Notes: generated by a model from the letters alone, not told the origin. A stretch of 64,000 nt of DNA from Neopestalotiopsis rosae (GCA_023078685.1 JALGAS010000007.1:1-64000), one strand, 5' to 3'. Shown: positions 45,982-59,080, counted from the first letter of the stretch. Translations and numbers: made by a program.

Positions 45982-48534
45982 GATGATGCCTTGACGACGA
46001 TAATTCTATCTGCAAGATAGTAACTTATGTGCCGTCGTCGTATTCTTCTTTTTGCTGGCGCAGTGTTGGAATGCGGTCGACTGGCAGGCGCTGGTCGTCG
46101 AAAAATAGACGGTGTATGTAGGCAGAGCCGATGCCTGTGCGAGCGAACGAAAAGAAATGGAGATGTTGGGATGATCACAATTGAGAAAAGCCGCTGATTT
46201 CTGAGTGAGGCAGTTGCTTGCTGACTGGGCTTGGCGACTTGCCCTGAGCTTTGCCTGCTTCCTGGCTCTCGCTTTCACTGGCTCGTGCTGGGGACGCTGG
46301 GGACGCTGGGGCAAAATGGGAAATGACGTCTCGTCTTAACGAGGAATAGGATGCAATGCGACAGGCACTTGGCTTGTTGAAACTTGTTTTTCCTTTTTCT
46401 TCTTTTATTATTTCCTTTCTGGCCCGACGGAGATAATAATTCCAACAACCAATTAGGGCCGAATGGATGGTGAAGATTGATATGACTTAATGCAAACAAT
46501 CTATATCAATGGGAAAAGGTAGTGGATGCAAGTGATGATGCTTGAGGGGTTGGAGGAAGACCTGTGCAAAACCACGGCGGACGGAATGGTCGGGAATGCT
46601 TATTATTGCATGTGCTACTTATGCTGTAGCCTGTTTGGAATGGATGCAGGCAGTGAGCCAACTGATGGGTGAGAATTGGGCTGAGGCGCGGCAACGTCGT
46701 TTACTTAAGGTCTCCTTCGTTTTCGTCTCTTGCGCAGCGCCGGCCACCCTGTGTACACGGCAGAGCTCAGATTGCGATGGCATGACCACTAGTGGCATGC
46801 AAGTTGTACGTGGGTTTATTGCTTTGTACAGCACCCTCAGAAGACCTCAGTGCTGCTGCCGCTTCCTAGCTGTCATTACTGCAGGGCCTGGCACGGTGCT
46901 GATCTGACGGGCATCGCCGCAGAAGACCTCTTCCGCTTACACACTGTCTCTTCGCTTGATCAGAGCTGTGGGGCTCCATGGATTTTCTGTGTACGGATCG
47001 TCGGGTGGCTAATGTAGGTACAGTACACCACCACGCCGCAGGGCTGCTTGCAGGCAGGAAGGTTAGACCACAGTGTAGCGTTATGCCACGCTCCAGTGGC
47101 TTCAATACTATCAGCTACCAACTGCCCGTATAGATCTGGGCGGCGGGGTTTGCGGGGCAGTGAAACGGGCTCCAGGCAAACACATAAAAGGAGTACAGAT
47201 ACGGTGTGGGCTTGAGACTATCGCCGGGAACTAAAACAAGAGGCACAAGAGCAGGAGAGGAAGAAGGAAAAAATCTACTGTGTATCGTCTATCGTGCAGA
47301 TCGGCCCCTACTGAGGATTGTCAGCGGCAACCATGAGCCAAAAATAAGCACAGCCTGTTCAAGAGCGGCCAATCCCATGGTTCAGACGTCCGTCTTTTTC
47401 GTGGCTGTGGGCTGCTGGGTTGCTTGGCTTCCTGAAGACTTGGGGCAAGCTTTACTAAGTTTAGGTAGTTCCCTCCCTAGACCCTGACAAGCTTGACAAG
47501 AAACGGTCAATCATGGGCGGAAACATGTTGCGCGTTCAACTCGCCGTAGGACTTTACTATATTCACCTTGCATCCCGGTTTGTACATGGTTTCATCCGAG
47601 CTGTATATTAGGTACCGATATAGTATAGATATACTGAGTAGGTAGTATATCGTCAGAGATCAATGACCACCAGCTAGCCACCAACAAGGTCACCACGTGC
47701 GGCGATGTTGCCATTGCCCATGACGTACTATGTATGTAGGCAGTCGGCTCATCTTTTGAGCCGAACCCAAAGATTGTCTCATAATAATCATAACACAGTT
47801 AGGTATAATGTTGCCTGATTAGGCTTTCAATGATTCGGCAGTTTCGTATTGTGTTGATTTGTTTGCTATCCAGTCTAGGACTATGTACATGATGTACGTG
47901 GTGAGAAGTATAGCACAGTATTGGCTGATACCACGCTGCGACCCAAATCATTGGTTGCGACCATATGTAAGTCAATAGCGTAAACAAGAGTTCTTGAATA
48001 CTCCTACTTCTCTTCGTCTCAGATGATAAACGTCGCGAACATTCTCAGGATCGCACAACGGCTCTTGAGACATGGGAGCAACTGTGCGACATAAACTCTT
48101 TCGATATTCGCATTAATTTCCAAATCCTTCTTCATTGCACTTCTGTATTGTTTGAGCGAACATGAGCGCTGGAACTTTTCGAATTGTTTCGAAATGTGAG
48201 CAGAAGATCTGCTGAGAATGTATAATTCGGCAGTTGTACCGAGCTTTTCTCCAATGATGGCACCTCAAGTAAGCGTTGATTCCAATGCATTCCGAACTTG
48301 TCGCAAGATGAACGTCATCTTGTTGGAATTAGTGCTTGTCGAAGCTCTTGATGGCATCGTGGCCAGGTATATGAGCTCAACTCTGGGCGCCACGCTTCAA
48401 TTATTGTATGATTTGATATGGCGCTATGCCTGGATCCGCCACGAGTTTCAGCGATCTCCTATCAGCCATGTGTTTCTTTGAACACGCGGCTGAGCCGTAA
48501 TATTTGTGCCTCTCGACACTTGTTGATGCGGAAC
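45982..48534. other. Intergenic, 2.55 kb, no recognised gene
   Basis: The left end is the syntaxin promoter region, with pyrimidine/purine-rich tracts and a short GGGGACGCT tandem near 46290. The right end is the 3' side of IMP4. Frames up to 121 codons have no resemblance to known proteins. No RNA gene was seen. Confidence 0.55.
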
Positions 48535-49546
48535 TCAGAGATATTCCTTCTTGCGACCAGTACGTGTATACTGAGTCAAGTGCCATTCGACGTCGCCATC
48601 CTTGTTCTCCAGAGTTCCGCTCCTGATCTCGAAAACTCGCATAGACATCCGAGGGCCGACCTCAGACAGCTCAACGCTATCATGACCTGTCCGTACAAAT
48701 ACGTGGTGCCGAACCTCAATGGTATCGTCGATGTTTTGAAAGGTGATTACACGGGAACCAATCTTGTTCTTGCTCGTCAGAGGATCCCTAGGAGGGAATA
48801 TGTGCTTGAGAATCTTAACGACCCTATTTCCCAGATTCGAGTTGAAGCCCTCAAAGATCAGGTGAGGATACGATTCGGAAACAGTACCGCGAATGGAATT
48901 TGGTATGTCGTGTCGCAAAACAACGTTGTGTAAAGAGAAGCTGATGGTCGGTCCATGCGGAAAGTGAGATATGCTCATTGCCGTCGGCGTACCACGCTGG
49001 GTCATGGTTAGTTGATTTTCATACAAGCTCATTCAATCGCAATGTTACTAACATGTTCATGAAGCAGCACCACATCAGAAAGACCAGCGGCCTGAGCAGA
49101 TCTTGTCAAATCCGGCAAAATCAGGTTGCCACGGTTGAGGCGAATGGCAGTAGGCAAAAGTAATCGGATTTCCTTGGCAAAAGCAGCCAATCTTGCAGAT
49201 GGATCTCTACTGGTTGTGACAAGGACTCTTGGGTCCACGATACCGGAGAGTTGTGAGTATTCGTCGTCGAGGTCAAGCTCTTCATTGACGGTACGATCGG
49301 GACGTGATTCGTCGTAGGCGTAGTCTTTGCGCAATTCCTTGTCATTGGCGATGGAGGAATCCAGGGGTTTTCCAGTAGCCAGCGATGCCCTCAACTTTGC
49401 TCTCTTTTCACTGATCTCGGCGTCGCGAAGGGTCATTGCCCTCCTGTAGAGGTAATCGCGCCTCTGGCGGGCTTGTTTGCGCTGGAGTAGCAAATGGTTA
49501 GCACAGGCAATCAAATAAGACACAGCCGGCCGAAACTTACAATCAT
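48535..49546 (-). CDS. imp4: U3 snoRNP protein IMP4 (Brix domain)
   Basis: This is a component of the U3 small nucleolar ribonucleoprotein and SSU processome, needed for early 18S rRNA cleavages in the nucleolus. Three exons (49546-49541, 49481-49053, 48996-48535) encode 298 residues, matching yeast Imp4 in length. The N-terminus [20 protein letters not shown] and [17 protein letters not shown] are typical. The Brix domain covers about residues 80-280, with [35 protein letters not shown] and the terminal [16 protein letters not shown]. The first coding exon is only ATGATT, so the start is easily missed. It is transcribed divergently from UPF1. Confidence 0.94.
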
Positions 49547-50496
49547 GATGAAGATGTACTCTGCGCGACACTGAAGAATATGTGTGCTTGTACAGCCGAG
49601 AGTGAGGTTGTATGAACACAGGCGAAAGAAATATTGACAACAATCTCTGCTGTTGCAGGGCGTAATATGGTAGAAACGAAAGTATTGAGTATGAAAAAAG
49701 AGCCCCGCCAAAAATTATCGAAGCAGAAAAAAAGCTCAACAGGGATTGGTCGCCAATGCTCTTGTTTCTGGCAGATCCAGCAAAAGTCGGGGCTTGGGGT
49801 GTCCGGCGTCCGTGCTATCGCTGCTTATCGGGCGGCTTGTCAAGGGCCAAACATGACTGAACGCAGCTGCGGCTTGTTTCCAGGCCCACTCTTAGCACCT
49901 GCAGCCCACTAAGGTTTGTCGCTTCCATTCATTCCCTCCATCGACCGACGCACCTAATAACAGCCAGCCGAATCGCATTTGATTTTGACCGATCCCAAAA
50001 TCACCAGAGCCTCATCGACGACAAAGTTCCTGCCGAGCGTACGGCGAGCAGGTCAGGATCGCATGGGATCACCCTAGGTGTCAACATTCTCTTCCGCGCA
50101 CCAGACAACCAGCGATGTGATCCGTCCGTCTTTTGTCTCTCCCCCCCACAGTCACCCAAACATTGGATCCCTCGAAGCCGCCCACCCAGTCAGGCTTCAC
50201 TGAGGCCGTCCACGATTCTCTGCTTCATACTAGAAGGTACAGTCGCTTTCTTCGTTCTGCTGTTCTGCCTTGTGCTACTGGGAACCCACCGCTCAGTTTG
50301 ACTTCCGGTCCTCAACATTGTCAACCGGAGAATTATCAGCTTGTCCGACGCCCTGACCACAAAGGTCCATCGCTTTTGCCCCTCTGCATACATGCATACA
50401 TACATTTTAAAAAGTACTGGTTTTGGCTGATCGCTGCTGACAAGCGACAGCAACTACATTCCTGTCTAACATCCTCATATACTTCCCTCCACCGCT
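49547..50496. promoter_or_regulatory. Shared divergent promoter region of imp4 and upf1
   Basis: The 950 bp between the two start codons must contain both promoters and 5' untranslated regions. Pyrimidine-rich tracts occur near 50120-50170. No specific binding sites were assigned. Confidence 0.5.
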
Positions 50497-53400
50497 ATGG
50501 AGGGCGCCTTCACTCATGTCGGCAACCACCTGATCTCCGACTCTGCTGCTGCCATTAACGCCGGTGACGACGATCTTTCCGCACTCGATCACGATGAGAG
50601 CTTGTTGTATGGCAACAAGTTCGCTGGGCGCAAAGGCCTAGGAGGCCTTGGCAACGCCAGACGCCGCGACGATGACGACAACGGCACCGAAGTTGCATTT
50701 GATGATGATGAGATAAGCATGGCAAGCATGCCCATTGGGGCCATGAAGGATCTCGCCATCAACAGAGCTACACCAGAAGAAGAAAAGAAGTTGCCCGCTC
50801 ATGCCTGCGCGTAAGTAGAGATGAGCGCTCTGCCTTTGCGCCCATACGCCTAGCTAACGTCTTCCTCTAGATACTGCGGTATTCACTCGCCTGCCTCAGT
50901 TGTCAAGTGTCTGGCCTGTAACAAGTGGTTCTGTAGCGCTCGGGGCACCGCCAGCTCTTCTCACATTGTCAACCATCTCGTCCGCGCCCGACACAAGGAA
51001 GTTCAGCTCCACCCCGAGTCTACTCTTGGCGACACGATCCTCGAATGCTACAACTGTGGTACCAAGAATGTCTTTCTCCTCGGTTTCATTCCTGCCAAGT
51101 CCGACACCGTCGTGGTTCTACTTTGCCGACAGCCATGTGCCGCTTCAACCTCCACCAAGGACATGAGCTGGGATATTTCGCGTTGGCAACCTCTTCTTGA
51201 GGACCGAGCATTCTTGCCATGGCTTGTCAGCCCTCCGTCCGATCACGAACAGCTCCGCGCACGCCACTTGAGTGCACCGATGATTGCTAGGTTGGAGGAG
51301 ATGTGGAAAGATAATGCTTCAGCCACAATCCAGGACCTCGAAAAAGCAGCCAGTATCGACGACGATCCTTCCCCAGTGTTGCTCAAGTACGAAGATCCCT
51401 ACCAGTACCAGAACATCTTTGGCCCTCTTGTCAAGATGGAATCGGACTATGACAGAAAGCTGAAGGAAGCTCAGTCCGAAGATGGTCTGGTCGTTCGATG
51501 GGACAAAGGTCTCAATGACAAGCATCTTGCTAGCTTTACATTCCCCAAGCTTGAATCTGGCGATGTCAAGCTTGCCGTGGGCGACGAGATGCGACTCAAG
51601 TACAAGGGAGAGCTTCGTGCGCCTTGGGAGGGTGTTGGCTACGTAATCAAGATCCCTAATAACCAGTCTGATGAAGTCACTCTGGAGCTGCGCAAGACCG
51701 GCAACGACAAGAGTGTGCCGACCGAATGTACCCACAACTTCTCTGCGGATTATGTCTGGAAAGCGACCTCATACGATCGTATGCAAGCTGCCATGAAGCA
51801 GTTTGCAGTTGATGAGATGAGCGTATCTGGATATATTTTCCACAAGTTACTTGGTCACGAGGTTGCCGTTGCTCCATCAAAGACTCAACTTCCCAAGAAG
51901 TTCAGTGTCCCAGGATTGCCAGAGCTTAATGGCAGCCAGATTAGTGCCATCAAGAGTGTCTTGTCGAACCCTCTGAGTCTGATCCAGGGGCCTCCCGGAA
52001 CGGGCAAGACTGTCACGTCGGCCACCATCATTTATCATCTGGCTAAAATGAACAGCAGTCAAGTTCTCGTCTGCGCACCATCAAACGTTGCTGTCGACCA
52101 GCTTTGCGAACGAATTAACCTGACGGGTCTCAAAGTTGTTCGTCTTACGGCCAAGTCTCGCGAAGATGTCGAGTCTTCTGTCAGTTTCCTTGCACTCCAC
52201 GAGCAGGTTCGAATGCTTGACAGCAACCCTGAATTGGTGAAGCTCATGCAGCTCAAGTCAGAAGTGGGTGAATTGGGCAGCAACGATGAGAAGAAGTTCA
52301 AGCAGCTCACCCGACAAGCCGAACGTGAGATCCTCACCAATGCTGATGTTGTTTGTTGCACTTGTGTTGGTGCCGGAGACCCGCGCCTCGCAAAGATGAA
52401 GTTCCGCAACGTCCTGATCGATGAGTCGACCCAGTCTGCTGAGCCTGAGTGCATGATTCCGTTGATCCTGGGCTGCAAGCAGGTTGTCCTTGTGGGTGAC
52501 CACAAGCAGCTGGGTCCTGTGATTATGAACAAGAAAGCTGCCAAGGCTGGTCTCAACCAGTCCCTCTTCGAGCGTCTTGTTCGCCTCAACCTTACGCCAA
52601 TCCGACTGAACATTCAGTATCGAATGCATCCTTGTTTGTCCCAGTTTCCCTCCAACATGTTCTACGACGGCTCCCTCCAGAATGGTGTTTCTGCCCCCAG
52701 CAGAATCCGCAAGGACGTTGATTTCCCCTGGCCAGTTGCAGAAATGCCAATGATGTTCTGGTCAAACCTGGGCAACGAGGAGATTTCAGCCTCTGGAACG
52801 TCATATCTCAATCGAACGGAAGCTACCAATGTCGAAAAGATTGTCACTCGATTCTTCAAAGCTGGCGTGCGTCCGGCAGATATTGGTGTCATTACGCCGT
52901 ACGAGGGACAGAGAAGCTACATTGTCAATGTCATGCAAAACACGGGCACATTCAAGAAGGATTCCTACAAGGAGGTCGAAGTTGCATCTGTTGACGCCTT
53001 CCAGGGTCGTGAGAAGGATTTCATTGTCTTGTCGTGTGTGCGATCCAACGATAACCAGGGCATTGGTTTCTTGTCTGACCCACGTCGTCTCAATGTCGCT
53101 CTTACTCGTGCAAAGTATGGTCTCGTCATCATCGGCAATCCCAAGGTTCTCTCGAAGCACGACCTATGGCACCATCTCCTTGTTCACTTCAAGGAGCAGA
53201 AGTGTCTGGTGGAAGGCGCACTTACTAACCTGCAGACCTCTCTTCTGCAATTCAGTAAGCCAAAGAACAACTTCCGTCAACGTTCGAGCCAAATGTCTTA
53301 TGTTTCTGGTCCTGGTTATGCTCGCGATGGACAGCATCATGGCTCTGCCATGTCCGTTCAAGACTTTGACTCGGGCTCTATGATGTCTTACATTCCTGAT

Positions 53401-53853
53401 GATGTTTCAAGCATTCACAGCTCGACTCTAGGCGGCGCTGGACTTGGAAATACTGCATTCCCTCAAATGTTCTCCTCATTCAACCCCGATCAGTGGCCGG
53501 GCCTGCCTGGCTTCAACGGTCCAGGTGGTCGCTTGGGTGGCAAGCGCGGTGCTCGCGGCGCCGAGAGTGTGGCCGGCGAGAGCGTTGCCACCTCAGAGTA
53601 CACGGATGTCAGTGCGTCTGTCATAGGCGGCAGAGGCGTTGGACAAGGCGGCGCTAGTCTCGGCGCTGGACTTCACGACGCACTCCGTTCCTCGCGACCT
53701 GCTTCTTACTCACAGTCCGATCGTCTTAAGCAGTACGTCGAGAGCTCTGGACGCCCAGGCTATGCGAATGGGTACGGCAACCGTCGTTTTGACGACGACG
53801 AGAAGAGCATTAGCACTGCCTTCGCAAGTCAAATTGGTGGCGGTTTCGACTGA
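50497..53853 (+). CDS. upf1: ATP-dependent RNA helicase UPF1/NAM7 (nonsense-mediated decay)
   Basis: This is the superfamily 1 helicase at the centre of nonsense-mediated mRNA decay, binding UPF2 and release factors in the cytoplasm. Two exons (50497-50810, 50871-53853) join to give 1098 residues. The Cys/His-rich UPF2-binding domain begins right after the intron ([20 protein letters not shown]) and spans about residues 105-270. Helicase motifs include GPPGTGKT at residue 478, the DEST Walker B at residue 622, [24 protein letters not shown] and [14 protein letters not shown], ending with [11 protein letters not shown]. The tail is disordered and Gly/Ser-rich, longer than in yeast. The ATG at 51112 lies inside the Cys/His domain and is not the start. 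Confidence 0.97.
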
Positions 53854-55070
53854 TTGCGCATTTCAAACGCACAAGCTTCTTAATCTTGTGTAATACCCGC
53901 TCTATGACTTATCCACACGACGGAAAATGAAGTCAAACTTGGTCTTGACAACACCATTTCCGGCCTGGAAGTGCAGATCATCCATCAGAATCTCAGCAGA
54001 CTTCTCACGGTCTATGCTGCAGGACTTGGAACGGCCATGCCTTGCGCACCTCAGTCAGCTCCCCAATCCGGCTCAACCACTGACGAAAACGTTACGCTTT
54101 GGTCAAGAAATGCCAAAGTGCCACTTCGACAGTGAGCAATTGCGCGAGGGAACTTCTGGCGGCGATATTGCCCTTGACAATGCTGCTTGGACTGTTTGGC
54201 CCTGAATCTTGTGAGAAGGTCTCCGGTTCACAACAGATGTTCAATCTGTCCGGACAGCCGCAAAAGATGTGGTCAGGCTGCTCAGAGGGACGCAGGTGCC
54301 CGAGCTATGCATTATTGTGGCAGTCAATCTCCCCAAGAGGTTGGCGAAGAAGCCCATGACTCAACTCGACAATAGCTCGTGTTCTAGAGCTCTTGCGATA
54401 CTTTATTCTGCAAATCGTTGATAGATTTGATTACCGTTTGGTAGCAACCCACGCTCGTTAATACACACTCGTTTACATTACTTAAACTCACCTTTTATTC
54501 GTCTAATGTATGTGACGGCCCGATGGGACAAATAGAGCTTACCGAAGTGCCTCGAAACCCATTCTTAGGCCAATGACTTAATCAGACCCGATGTCTATAG
54601 CGAGACGTGAATAATTTGCAGTTTCATTCGGGGATATACTGAGATTCCCTCTTGTAATGTAGAGTCATCGGCGCAGCCCATGATAATTCGTAAAGAGTCC
54701 AGACGGGATCTCTTCCCCGGACAGTGGAGATCCGTGAAAGCTTTTCCCCAAACCTAGAGGCTAATAATACCTATGTAGGTTACTACACCTTACCTTAGGC
54801 TCATACTTTCAACGTATTCACTTACGGAGGAAAGATACAAGAATATTGTCATCTGCGTAGGTGGACCAATTCTCCCTCATACATTATCGACCTGCTTCCA
54901 AACTCGGGACTCAAGGAATTTGGAGAGTCGTGGGCCATTTTGCCACACTTGGAGAGACGTATTGCATGTAGTTCGACTAATCAAGACTATTCAGCTCTCC
55001 TCATCATCAAGACGCATCTCATCAAGAAAGGAAAGGGGAGGGATAAAAGAACCATCGAACCTCAAGAACC
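53854..55070. other. Intergenic, 1.2 kb
   Basis: Contains the UPF1 3' region. A short coding-like segment on the minus strand near 53918-54030 is noted as a finding. TACCTTA-type low-complexity motifs occur near 54780. Nothing else recognised. Confidence 0.5.
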
Positions 55071-55698
55071 ATGGCCACCCGCAAGGTCCGCTTCGACTTC
55101 CAATGCGACCGCACGCTGACGTACCAGCACGAGGTGCCGGCGTCGCTCGTGGGGCCCAACGCGGGCTCGGTGCCGGGGTACCGCGACGAGTACGTGAAGG
55201 CGGTGCTGCCGGTGATGCGGGCGCACACGGACGAGTGCATTGCGGCGTCCAACGCGACGTGCGCCGTGTGCGAGAGGGAGCCCACGGCGTCGGTGCTGAC
55301 GACGCCCATGTCGTACCTGCACCTGAGCCCGGAGCCCCTGGTGGCGGTCCTGGTCACGCCCGTCTGCGAGGCGGCCCGGTGCAGCGCCCAGGGCCAGCAG
55401 TCGGTCGACGCCATGCTGGCCGAGATGCTGGGCATGGACGAGGGCGACGTCGTCTCCCGGGACGGGGCGGGCAAGCCTAGCAAGATCTCGCGCAATGCCG
55501 CTTGTGTAAGTTGTTGACTTTTCTTTTTCCTTGGAATAATGCAACCGCTCCCTGTGCTTCTCCATCGTCAATAAATTCATCTTGCCAGAACGCTACTCTC
55601 TGATTTACAAAGCCAATGCTGATAAATTCCATTTCGATCAGCCCTGCGGTTCGAGCCGCAAGTACAAGAAGTGCTGCGGTGCTGCATCAGCTGAATAG
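55071..55698 (+). CDS. Small Cys-containing protein with SEC-C-like C-terminus (intron uncertain)
   Basis: The first exon starts MATRKVRFDFQCDRTL and is clearly coding: GC-rich, with paired cysteines (TCAVCE, CEAARC) and HVD-free hydrophobic stretches such as EPLVAVLVTPVC. Downstream, 55589-55698 encodes ERYSLIYKANADKFHF and then QPCGSSRKYKKCCG, which matches the SEC-C zinc-binding pattern, ending in TAG. The two do not join through the strong GTAAGT donor at 55506, because that frame meets a stop after four codons. A GC-AG intron (55471-55588) joins them in phase and gives 169 residues. The alternative is a 149-residue protein without the motif, or a mutated gene. Function unknown. Confidence 0.5.
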
Positions 55699-57661
55699 CC
55701 AGCTTCTATTTGGTAGCAGACTAGGGGCTATATATTGTATTCTGAAGAAGAATCAAAGTCAATGGGACCGGGACCACATGACTGTTGAGGCACTGCAGAA
55801 TTGAAAAAACGGATAACTCAAGGACAAAGTGCTAAGAATGGCCATTTGCTATGTGAGAGCCTAGTCGGCAGGTTCTGGTAGATGAATATATCAAACCACA
55901 AGCCTGGTGACGTGCTTTGTGTCGAGCAAAATTGCCATTTCATAATCTTCCACTGCGAGAATACACTGGGACCTTGTCAAGAGATATGGAATGCTCAGAT
56001 AAGAAAGTGGTTCGTTGCCCAAATGCTGTGAATGGTTCAACGTGACCATTAAATACAGACCCAGGTATTCCACGATTTTATAGTATCCATTATAGCCGCC
56101 AAGGTTAATACATTGACCATCAAGGTACTTGCTGAAAATCACATAATGATCCCACAGGGCTGGCAGTATAATGCTACCCCTTGACGCTTTAGATAGCCGG
56201 GTAGAAGAGCCAGCGATCTCACTTCTACTAGAAAACCTGCGCAGACTCCAGCCCTTACCTAGGTTCCTTCGCGTTCTCGAAGATTGTAATGGTAAAGTCG
56301 TACAAGTGACGCGTGGCGCCGATTCGTTGTATCAATGTCAAATGTCTTTTCACACCAATGGAATGGCAGAATAACCTAGAACCCAAAGCTGTTTGAAGTT
56401 GTCCCGCTGCGGGCCAGGGGCAATAGGCAAGAAGACAACAAAGAGAATGACCAAATCCCTAATGTTGAGGACGTGGACATTTGAAGACTTCTTAGTCATT
56501 ATACAAGATTGATGCCCAGATGTACGTATGCAAGCTATGTTCTCGGGTACTGCCATTGCCGGAGGGGATGTGCAAAGGCCAATCAATAGCGTCCGTCCCG
56601 GGGTCAATGGGCCCCAAACGGTAAGTCTCGTCCAGTCGAGGGACTGGTTCTGAAGACAGGCCCGACAGTCCTGGAGCTCGAGTGCGGCGGTGCGGGTGCA
56701 CGCTGCTGGCTGTTGTTTCTGGGCCTGGACGTTAGAGGTACCAACCCGCTTACCTGCTATTTGGTCTACCTGATTTTACGTAGGACCCGGACGCAGTCGA
56801 ATGCCAGCAGCCAGCTAAATCAGTTCAGTGTTAGCTGGCAGTGGCGCTGCAGGGGACCCCGTGGCCCCGCTGATGCCCACCTGCCAACCCGACAACCCGC
56901 GGGACCCTCTCAAGCCTCTCAAGCTCTGCCTGCCCTCCCACTGCGTTAACAGCCAGCGCGGCCTGGCGGGCACCACTGGCGGGGACCCGGGCATATGCCA
57001 GACTGCTTACAGGCTCGACAGGCTCTCAGAAAAAGCCCGCTGCGTGTGCCAAGGAAACGCTGATACAGGGAATTGCTAGTTTGCTTTGCCTCCCCAAAAC
57101 GAGGGTATCGAGGGTATCTCGGGGACCCTGTCTGCACGGATTCCGGATACTATCTTGGGTGTGTGTATACATGGCTGATGGTTGGTCTTCACCTCGTATC
57201 TAATCTGTCATTGCCCACTTGGCTTCGTATTTGCAAGAGTTGGAAATTCTATATATGCTTAGTTACCTATCTATGGTGTAGGCGATCTCTATTGATCTAA
57301 TTGCCTACTAAAACTTATAACTTGGCCACTATCGTCTTAACCTCCTAGCTCGGTCCCCTTTATTCTTCTTATTGCCTACTACTATCTCTACCTACTTTAT
57401 TACATCATCCCACCTCACCTCACCTCCCCCGTCAGCGCTTCGTTCGTACGGTCTCAAGTTGGCATCACACACCCCTCTCCGTGTTTCGAGTGCTACAGCA
57501 ACACACCAAATTCTTCGAAAACTCATCCATAATATATCCCTTTTGCCAATCGACAAGCTATATTTGCAGAACTGGACTTTTGAGATTCGACGTCTTCCCA
57601 AAAGATAGACAGACACTTTGTTTCTTAAAATCTATATCAGTCGCGCTTGGCAAAAAAAAAT
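55699..57661. other. Intergenic, 2 kb
   Basis: Short frames without resemblance to known proteins. The last 350 bases are pyrimidine-rich and act as the promoter and 5' leader of the following gene. Confidence 0.55.
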
Positions 57662-59080
57662 ATGGCTACGATAGATCCGTCCCCCGCCACGTCGGTTCCT
57701 GGGCAAGAACAACCCCCGAAGACGGAGCATGATATTACCACTACTACGACGACGATCTCAAATGCATCTCCTGCTGTTCAACAGACTGAAGCACCAAAAG
57801 AACAATCACAACCACAACAACCGGCGAGGATAGACACCACAGCTGCACCAGCAACGTCCAATCATGCATCGCCAATAACAGCAACGACGAGGTCTCCCGT
57901 GACGGGCGTCATGTCGTCCTCGCCCACCGACATGCAGAGCGTCAAGGGACTCGGCGACGCCCACGCCGAGGGGGCGATCCCCTCGCAGGGCGATACCAAC
58001 CCGCTCGACTTTGCCGGCGACGTCCAAACCAACAATAGCCTGCCCACGCCCGAGACGCTGCGCAAGCTCGAGCAGTACACGGTCCTCGACGAGAGCGGCA
58101 AGTCGCGCCCCTTCAAGAGCTTGTACACGGGTCCCAATGTGGCTCGCCGGGTGTTGATCATCTTTGTGAGGCACTTTTTCTGTGGTGTAAGTGGTTCCTG
58201 AAGCTTTGACGCTTCTAAACTTAAGCAAAGAATACTATACTCACATTATTGTCCTCGTTTGCAGAACTGTCAAGAATACTTGCGCCAGCTCGCAGTTGCT
58301 ATCCCGCCCGAGCGGCTCCTCCAGCTGCCCGTATCTACCTCGATCGCCGTCATTGGCTGCGGCTCGCCCAAGCTCATCTCAGCGTACCTGCGCGAGACGG
58401 GGTGCCCGTACCCCGTCTACGCCGACAACACACAGCACCTATACCGCGAGCTGGGCATGATCCGGACCCTGTCGGCCGGCGACCGCCCGGCCTACATGCA
58501 GAACCGCAGCATGGCGCAGACGGTGGTCTCGGGCATCACCCAGGCCCTCAAGCAGGTCAAGAGCGGCCTGGTGCTGCAGATGGGCGACCAGAAGCAGGTC
58601 GGCGGCGAGTTCCTCTTCGAGCCCACGTCGCGCGACGTCGAGAGCCCCATTGCCACCCCGCACGACGTGGCCGGCCACCACCCCGTCACCACGACGGCCG
58701 CCGCCGCCGCCCACGACCACAGCGGCCTGCTCCACGAGGAGGACTGCCCCGCCAACGGCCACCACGACGAGCACAGCGAGGACAAGACCATCACCTGGTG
58801 CCACCGCATGCGCAACACGCGCGACCACGCCGAGATCCCCGAGCTCAAGGACGTCCTGGGCCTCGAGGACGAGGACGAGACGCACGACCGCGCCCCCTCG
58901 CTCGACAACGCCGCCGGCTCGCAAAAGTCGGGCAAGCACGGCGACCGCTGGGCCAAGGCCTCGCGGACGCGCAAGGGCACCGGCTCCAGCATGGCCAGTC
59001 GCATGAGCCGCATGAGCCTAGACGCCAAGGGCTTTGGGCAACAACGGCACCCGGCGCCTGTTGACGAAATTGAGAAGTGA
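57662..59080 (+). CDS. Peroxiredoxin-like AhpC/TSA-type thiol protein with long tails
   Basis: This is a thioredoxin-fold protein of the AhpC/TSA antioxidant group (PRXL2-like). Two exons (57662-58186, 58265-59080) give 446 residues. The ATG at 57662 is the first real start; the reading frame upstream begins only with TTG. Residues 1-110 are disordered, rich in Thr, Gln and Pro. The fold starts near LRKLEQYTVLDESGKSRPF. The active-site motif RHFFCGNCQEYLRQL is created exactly across the intron and contains a CGNC pair. VIGCGSPKLISAYLRETGCP and PVYADNTQHLYRELGM follow. The last 150 residues are polar, with a His-rich stretch near residue 330. Redox function is inferred from the CxxC motif and family. 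Confidence 0.82.

Noticed and set aside
46542..46907. 121-codon plus-strand frame in the syntaxin upstream region
   Set aside because: No motif and no structure; likely chance.
54920..55480. 186-codon Gly/Ala/Arg-rich plus-strand frame
   Set aside because: An alternative frame of the GC-rich first exon of the SEC-C-like gene.
57647..57661. Upstream TTG start for the peroxiredoxin-like gene
   Set aside because: Nuclear fungal genes start at ATG; the ATG at 57662 is in frame five codons later.
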